Source of the DNA: RGIG8244 sp045639325
GTDB lineage: Bacteria > Verrucomicrobiota > Lentisphaeria > Victivallales > UBA1829
NCBI GenBank assembly: GCA_045639325.1
Contig: JAZUCU010000053.1
Coordinates: forward strand, 1-38,964
Direction of reading: 5' to 3'
DNA length: 38,964 bases
Shown here: piece after piece, positions 34,683-38,964 of the stretch
How positions within the stretch are numbered: the stretch's first letter is position 1
Layout: every line of letters begins with the position of its first letter
Position numbers and translations under genes: made by a program
The notes under the pieces: generated by a model
Told to the model about the DNA's origin: nothing
The model's database searches: none
Seen by the model: the letters and a program-made list of their open reading frames with translations, nothing else

Positions 34683-34711
34683 TTGACAAAACATGATTAT
34701 TGTAGTATATT
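34683..34711 (+). promoter_or_regulatory. Promoter of the AAA/RloB pair
   Basis: TTGACA (34683-34688) and TATATT (34706-34711) with a 17-nt spacer, 42 nt before the ATPase start codon. Confidence 0.7.
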
Positions 34712-34752
34712 TCGCGCAATAACAGAAGAGAACTGCAAAATAGAGGCACATC

Positions 34753-36075
34753 ATGCTTTTGGAATTTAAGACTGAGAATTTCAAGTCGTTTGTGGATGAA
34801 GCTAATTTCTCAATGACTGCAGCCCCCAAACAGAAAGGGTTGGATTACAGTTTGCTTATTCCCCCGAAAACGATAAAAAATGTAAAAGGAATTTGTTCCG
34901 CAGTTATTTACGGGCCCAATGCCGTCGGCAAGACCAATATTATCGGTGCAATGGATGTATTCCAGTCGATTGTTGCAAGAGGAAACATTCGGAACAGTTC
35001 CGTTGATGTCACACCAAATGTTGCAGCTTCCTCCTTGGAATTAATCCCAAATCATGAATTGCAGGAAGCCAAACCGGTTAAGTTTTACATTGACTTTGTT
35101 GAAAACGGCATCCGAATTCAATATCTTTTGAAATTGGATCTTGGAACTTTTCTGGATGAGGAATATCCGCGCAAGATTTTGGAGGAAGCACTCTGGCTCA
35201 ATGAGAAACAGGTATTTTTAAGGAACGATTCATTACAGATCAATGATTCGTTTAAATCACCGCTTTATTCTTTTCCGGCCTCATCTGAGACAGCAAATTT
35301 AACAAACATTGCGTTAAAAAGTCTGCAACAGCAGGAATTATTTTTGACAAACGGATTCAAACTTATTTTTTCACAGGATATTGCCAATCTTGTTATGAAT
35401 TGGTTTACCAATAAATTCATGGTTATTTACCGGGCTGATTCCATGCAGTTGCTCAGACGTTTCTCTGATCCCCACAAAAATACTGCTTACATCGAAAAAA
35501 CAACGAATGATGCAGCAAAACTATTCGGAATCAGTTCAAACGCATTAGGTTATGTTGTTGATGGAGAAGACTCAAAAGTCAAGTTGTGTTCCATTTTCAG
35601 CAAGGTAAAACATAATGAGCACAAAGCTGTGCTGGCAGAAATATTTGAATCATTCGGCACATTGCGCTTTATCAACATGTTTCCGATTGTGATACGCGCG
35701 CTTTTAACAGGCGGAACTTTAATTGTGGATGAGTTTGATGCATCAATTCATCCCATGGCGCTGATGAATATCATTAATATATTCCACAACAGCGATATCA
35801 ATAAGAATCAGGCTCAGTTGGTATTCAACACACATAATCCGATTTTTCTCAACTCCAATCTTTTCAGAAGAGATGAAATAAAATTTGTTGAACGTGATGA
35901 AGATTCTCATGAAAGTACCTTATATTCCCTTGCAGACTTTGGGACCGCCGGAGAAAACGGTGTCAGAAAACACGAAGATTACATGAAAAACTATTTCGTC
36001 AGTCGATATGGAGCTTTGCGTGATATTGATTTTTCTCCGGTATTGGAAGAAATCTTATCCGGATCGGAGGAATAA
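34753..36075 (+). CDS. AAA ATPase of an AbiL/RloAB-like defence pair
   Basis: A 440-residue ABC/AAA_15-type ATPase. The N-terminus (MLLEFKTENFKSFVDEANFSM) and Walker A GPNAVGKT (54-61) are typical of the RloA/AbiLi group. Walker B LIVDEFD is followed by the H-loop FNTHNP, and the C-terminus 'FVERDEDSHESTLYSLADF' with 'RYGALRDI' matches RloA-like ends. Its partner RloB follows 3 bp downstream, so they form one operon. In known AbiL systems such a pair stops phage growth by abortive infection; the mechanism is not settled. The gene is visibly AT-richer than recN upstream, which suggests acquisition by transfer. Confidence 0.82.
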   Translation: MLLEFKTENFKSFVDEANFSMTAAPKQKGLDYSLLIPPKTIKNVKGICSAVIYGPNAVGKTNIIGAMDVFQSIVARGNIRNSSVDVTPNVAASSLELIPNHELQEAKPVKFYIDFVENGIRIQYLLKLDLGTFLDEEYPRKILEEALWLNEKQVFLRNDSLQINDSFKSPLYSFPASSETANLTNIALKSLQQQELFLTNGFKLIFSQDIANLVMNWFTNKFMVIYRADSMQLLRRFSDPHKNTAYIEKTTNDAAKLFGISSNALGYVVDGEDSKVKLCSIFSKVKHNEHKAVLAEIFESFGTLRFINMFPIVIRALLTGGTLIVDEFDASIHPMALMNIINIFHNSDINKNQAQLVFNTHNPIFLNSNLFRRDEIKFVERDEDSHESTLYSLADFGTAGENGVRKHEDYMKNYFVSRYGALRDIDFSPVLEEILSGSEE

Positions 36076-36078
36076 AGC

Positions 36079-36735
36079 ATGGGGATACGTAAAATTCAAC
36101 GCAAGTATTATTTCAGCGTCGAAGGAGAAACAGAACAATGGTATCTGGAATGGCTGCGGGATGAAATCAATAAAAATGAAGCCGCAGCCAATAAAGTTCT
36201 TTTTGACATAAAAATAGAAAAGAATCCAGAAAAACGTGTCCGTGGCATGAACGTTATCAATAAAACAGAAATCTGGCACTTATCTGATTATGAAAGTAAC
36301 GAAGAAGTCCATACGGTACAATTCATGGAAACCATGGATCGTATGAAAGAAGCCCAGGCAATCAAACAGGTGAAGTATTTTTTCGGATACAGTAATTTGA
36401 CGTTTGATTTGTGGATCGTTCTGCATAAATGCAATTGCAATGCATCAAAAAATCATCGCAAACAGTATATTTCTGATATAAATCGTGCTTTTGAAGAGCA
36501 GTTTGAAGATATGCAGCAATATAAGCATGAATATAATTTCAAACGCTGCTTAAAAAAACTTACCCTTGAAAATGTAAAAGATGCCATCACAAGAGCGCAA
36601 AATATTATGAACAAACTGGAGGAAACAAAAGGCGCACCTCTGCAATACAAAGGATTCCGGTATTACAGAGAGAATCCATCTTTGAATGTGTGGAGAGTTG
36701 TACAAAAAATCTTGACGGATTGCCAACTGATTTGA
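36079..36735 (+). CDS. RloB-family protein (AbiLii-like partner)
   Basis: A 218-residue protein of the RloB family. The N-terminal strand and loop FSVEGETEQWYLEWL (about 13-27) fits the Toprim-like E-G-x-T-E motif of RloB, and YSNLTFDLWIVLHKC (about 108-122) corresponds to the 'S-N-P-x-F-E-x-W-x-x-L-H' signature, slightly altered here (NLTFDLW). A Toprim-like nuclease activity is plausible, but not shown for this protein. It begins 3 bp after the ATPase gene; GATCGGAGGAA serves as ribosome-binding site. A convergent recombinase gene ends 68 bp downstream. Confidence 0.82.
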   Translation: MGIRKIQRKYYFSVEGETEQWYLEWLRDEINKNEAAANKVLFDIKIEKNPEKRVRGMNVINKTEIWHLSDYESNEEVHTVQFMETMDRMKEAQAIKQVKYFFGYSNLTFDLWIVLHKCNCNASKNHRKQYISDINRAFEEQFEDMQQYKHEYNFKRCLKKLTLENVKDAITRAQNIMNKLEETKGAPLQYKGFRYYRENPSLNVWRVVQKILTDCQLI

Positions 36736-36803
36736 AAAACAGTCAAGCATATTTATTACGGGGGTCTGGTAATTTTTCGCATAAATTCCCCAAAAATCAA
36801 TAA

Positions 36804-38492
36804 TCAGGTCGCGCGCATGTAGATGCGGAAACGTTCCGCTTTTAATAATTGAGTAAGATTGAGTTCCGTTACAGGATATTGATACGTCAAACAATAATTG
36901 CATTCATAAATCTTTTTGCTTTCATCGCCGGATACCCGTAAACGGTAGCAGGGAAAATTCCGATTACCTAACGATAAAGTCCGGTGCAGAAGAAATGTAC
37001 CGTAACAGGTCGTGATCTCCACCCGGTCATAATAACTTTTGATTTGTAAAATACTTTTCCGCAAATAATAACGATATTCTTCCGGTGATAACTGATTCTG
37101 TTGCAAACGCCGCCACGTCAAACGGTGCAGCATCCTGCCGCACAATTCCCCAATCTGCTTTTCCCCGATTTCATGACGCAGACGGTGCACCGATTTTTCC
37201 AGCCGGTTCAGCAACCGTAATTGATCCGGACCCGTTAATGCCGATGCCAATAACGTTTCCGCCATTTCCTCCAGTTTCTGTTCCTTCTGCAATAATTCAA
37301 AACGCAATGCCTTGAGTTCCTGTATGTTTTTATCATCTTCATGCTCCTCGCAGAACCTGCCGAGAAGGATCAATGGCAGAATTGCATCGCCAAGACCAAG
37401 ACAATGACTGCTTTTACGGACAAGGGTCACATTCACTCGGGATTGACGGCATAATTCATTGCGCAGGATCTGGGTACCCGTCCGGCAGAAATAATAAAGT
37501 TTCCCGTGATCATTGCCCGCAACCAGGCGGGATCCGCAATTGCCACAATATAACAAACCGCTGAAAGGCAAATCCCGATATGTATCATGTACGCGACCGG
37601 CTCGGCGTTCCGCGATGATCGACTGCGCTTCCTGCCATTCATCAAAAGTAAGAATCGCTTTGCCTTTCATCTGACATGCTTCAATCAATCGCCCATCCGG
37701 ATCAACCATATATCCGGCGTAAAAGGGTTGTTCTGCAATGTGACGGAATGTGCTTGCGTAACAGACATTATGAAATAAATGGCGGTAACGGATATTGATT
37801 TCCCGGATAATGTCGTTAAAAGGACGGCGGCTGCGGATTTCTTCATTGATGAAACGAATCACTTCTGCACATTCCCTGTTAACTTTCACAGCACGGTTCT
37901 TTCCGCCGATGTATTCTATCCCGAACATCTTCGGACTGGTGGGATAATAACCGTTCCGTTTCAATTCCATCATTGCCGCACGGGATTTCTGCGTTTGAAT
38001 CTTCAATTGATTATCCACAATATGGGTTTGCACGTCGGATACCAGGCAATCCATGTAATTCCCGAAATCCACCGCACCGTTTTTGACCGTTAACAGCAGC
38101 ACTCCCGCCTGCTGAAATTTCTGTTTCAGATAATCATTCAGGTAACTCCCGCTCAACGGACGGGCAAGACGGGTCAGATCATCCACAATGACATAGCGGA
38201 CTTTATGGAGATTTTTCAACAGCGCACCCAAGCCTGCCCGATAACGTTTATCCGATGTCTGACCGGCAAACCAGTTCTGAAATATCATGTCATGAACTTC
38301 CAGATCTTCTGCGCCAACAGGATACAATCGCCCCGATGAATTATGATCGTGATATTCCCCCACGATATGCAATAATTTCTGTTCGGCAAGCTGACGGCAG
38401 TTCTTCAGCTGCATGGCGATGGATTCGCTTTCTTTTTCTTTTCCACTGGATTGACGGGCGTAGATCAGGCATTTTTCTTCTTTCTTTTCCAT
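36804..38492 (-). CDS. Large serine recombinase
   Basis: A 562-residue site-specific recombinase. The resolvase-type catalytic domain (about 8-160) has YARQSSGK with nucleophile S15 and R13, R85 in YRAGL, and VDDLTRLARP (103-112). A recombinase domain follows (about 180-290), then a zinc ribbon with C316, C319, C336 and C348, and a coiled-coil region (about 385-450). This is the full plan of phage integrases and element excisionases. It may mobilise the AbiL-like pair next to it or invert DNA. It is read toward the RloB gene, and its promoter region lies at 38493-38600. No truncation or frameshift is seen. Confidence 0.9.
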   Translation of the reverse strand: MEKKEEKCLIYARQSSGKEKESESIAMQLKNCRQLAEQKLLHIVGEYHDHNSSGRLYPVGAEDLEVHDMIFQNWFAGQTSDKRYRAGLGALLKNLHKVRYVIVDDLTRLARPLSGSYLNDYLKQKFQQAGVLLLTVKNGAVDFGNYMDCLVSDVQTHIVDNQLKIQTQKSRAAMMELKRNGYYPTSPKMFGIEYIGGKNRAVKVNRECAEVIRFINEEIRSRRPFNDIIREINIRYRHLFHNVCYASTFRHIAEQPFYAGYMVDPDGRLIEACQMKGKAILTFDEWQEAQSIIAERRAGRVHDTYRDLPFSGLLYCGNCGSRLVAGNDHGKLYYFCRTGTQILRNELCRQSRVNVTLVRKSSHCLGLGDAILPLILLGRFCEEHEDDKNIQELKALRFELLQKEQKLEEMAETLLASALTGPDQLRLLNRLEKSVHRLRHEIGEKQIGELCGRMLHRLTWRRLQQNQLSPEEYRYYLRKSILQIKSYYDRVEITTCYGTFLLHRTLSLGNRNFPCYRLRVSGDESKKIYECNYCLTYQYPVTELNLTQLLKAERFRIYMRAT

Positions 38493-38738
38493 TTTATTGT
38501 TCCTTTCGGTGTTAAAATGTTTTTAATATTTCAACATAGATGCAAAATGCAAATATGTTTCACAGATAACCCATAATTTTTCAAAAAAAGGGCTTTTAAA
38601 CGTCATTTGCACGGAAGATTTTCAGATTTTTGAAAAGTGATTTTTTCAGATTTTTATGATACAAGTAAAAACTTCCCGTCCGTAGCAACATTGATAAATC
38701 GCAAAATCAGCCCTGAATGGGCGGAAAGAGTCAAACAG

Positions 38739-38766
38739 CCCAGGGTAAGCGCAGCGCAACCCTGGG
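38739..38766. repeat. Short hairpin repeat CCCAGGGT/ACCCTGGG
   Basis: An 8-bp inverted repeat (38739-38746 and 38759-38766) around the G/C-rich loop AAGCGCAGCGCA. It resembles the REP-like extragenic palindromes of many gut bacteria; this is a pattern judgement, not a database match. Confidence 0.55.
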
Positions 38767-38960
38767 GATAAAACCAAATGAACTCGCATAATGACAGCCA
38801 CCGCGTTGACGGCCTTTCGGTAGAAACGGACGGCATCGTGGTGGCAATGACATATCCGAGACCTCATGGCATCACCGTATGTGCCATTCCTTACGGAACG
38901 CCCCAAACGGCGATGCCAGTCTTTACCCCAAATTTTATGCGATATGTCCCAGGGTTGCGC
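38754..38960. repeat. 13-nt inverted repeat flanking a 181-bp segment
   Basis: GCGCAACCCTGGG (38754-38766) recurs in reverse complement as CCCAGGGTTGCGC at 38948-38960. The two copies enclose 181 bp without a recognised gene. The unit probably continues past the window end, where a further GCGCTACG follows. Confidence 0.65.
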
Positions 38961-38964
38961 TACG

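Larger units (their letters stand above)
38493..38964. other. Non-coding, repeat-rich region upstream of the recombinase
   Basis: No credible gene is seen. It holds a tandem ATGCAAA pair (38540-38553), a direct repeat TTTTCAGATTTTT (38619-38631 and 38643-38655, 24-nt period), and a dispersed-repeat-like block from about 38680 to the window end. Possible minus-strand promoter elements for the recombinase (TTGCAT, TATTAA, 18 nt apart) lie near 38550-38520. The att site of the recombinase could be here. Confidence 0.5.

Noticed and set aside
36736..36803. Possible terminator between RloB and the recombinase (GGGG...CCCC with inner AATTT/AAATT)
   Set aside because: The stem is broken by an unpaired stretch and no T-run follows on either strand.

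Overview
The window looks like a chromosomal segment of a Lentisphaerota-type bacterium (Victivallis-like, gut or other anaerobic habitat). This rests on three things: a pseudopilin-like protein with an [24 protein letters not shown]-type N-terminus and the H-X9-DG C-terminal motif that is amplified in Lentisphaerota, Planctomycetes and Verrucomicrobia; many sialidase-fold, GH123-like, GH127-like and DUF6259-like enzymes; and FG-GAP repeat proteins. The phylum is an inference, not a proof.

Layout. 1-1525: tail of a membrane protein, a GNAT acetyltransferase and a flavodoxin-fold NAD(P)H oxidoreductase. 1738-18129: a carbohydrate-utilisation locus. A six-gene minus-strand operon (10157 down to 2435) encodes an FCD-type GntR regulator, an HpcH/HpaI aldolase, a class III aminotransferase, a GH127-like enzyme, a sialidase-fold protein and a DUF6259-like glycosidase. 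Divergent from it run an SDR dehydrogenase, a Gfo/Idh/MocA-like oxidoreductase, a pseudopilin-like protein, a second sialidase-fold protein, a secreted GH123-like (DUF4091) protein and a secreted SGNH esterase. A second GntR-FCD regulator sits at the far end (1738-2430). The 240-bp divergent control region holds an exact FadR-family operator and three copies of AAATTCTAT. 18201-20977: a GH5-like glycosidase coupled to a GntR/LacI-hybrid regulator.

21238-23930: an AAA-ATPase/PD-(D/E)XK protein, an aldo-keto reductase of the Gpr/YghZ type and tRNA-Thr(CGU). 24091-28460: a lone OppB-type permease with a large inserted domain, a 74-residue protein of unknown function, an MFS transporter, a tRNA-dihydrouridine synthase and a convergent NUDIX hydrolase. 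28504-31669: a consensus promoter with a long leader, then coaE and rho; Rho carries an asparagine/glutamine-rich, prion-like N-terminal extension. 31700-34580: an FG-GAP repeat protein and recN.

34683-38964: an AT-richer, accessory-looking end with an AbiL/RloAB-like pair (AAA ATPase plus RloB), a large serine recombinase on the opposite strand, and a repeat-rich non-coding tail with a 13-nt inverted repeat at the window edge.

How the genes may work together: secreted enzymes (GH123-like, SGNH esterase) would trim and deacetylate a glycan outside the cytoplasm. The enzymes of the minus operon lack signal peptides and would finish the job inside. The SDR, Gfo/Idh-like, aminotransferase and aldolase genes would oxidise, transaminate and cleave the released sugar. 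The substrate cannot be read from the sequence.
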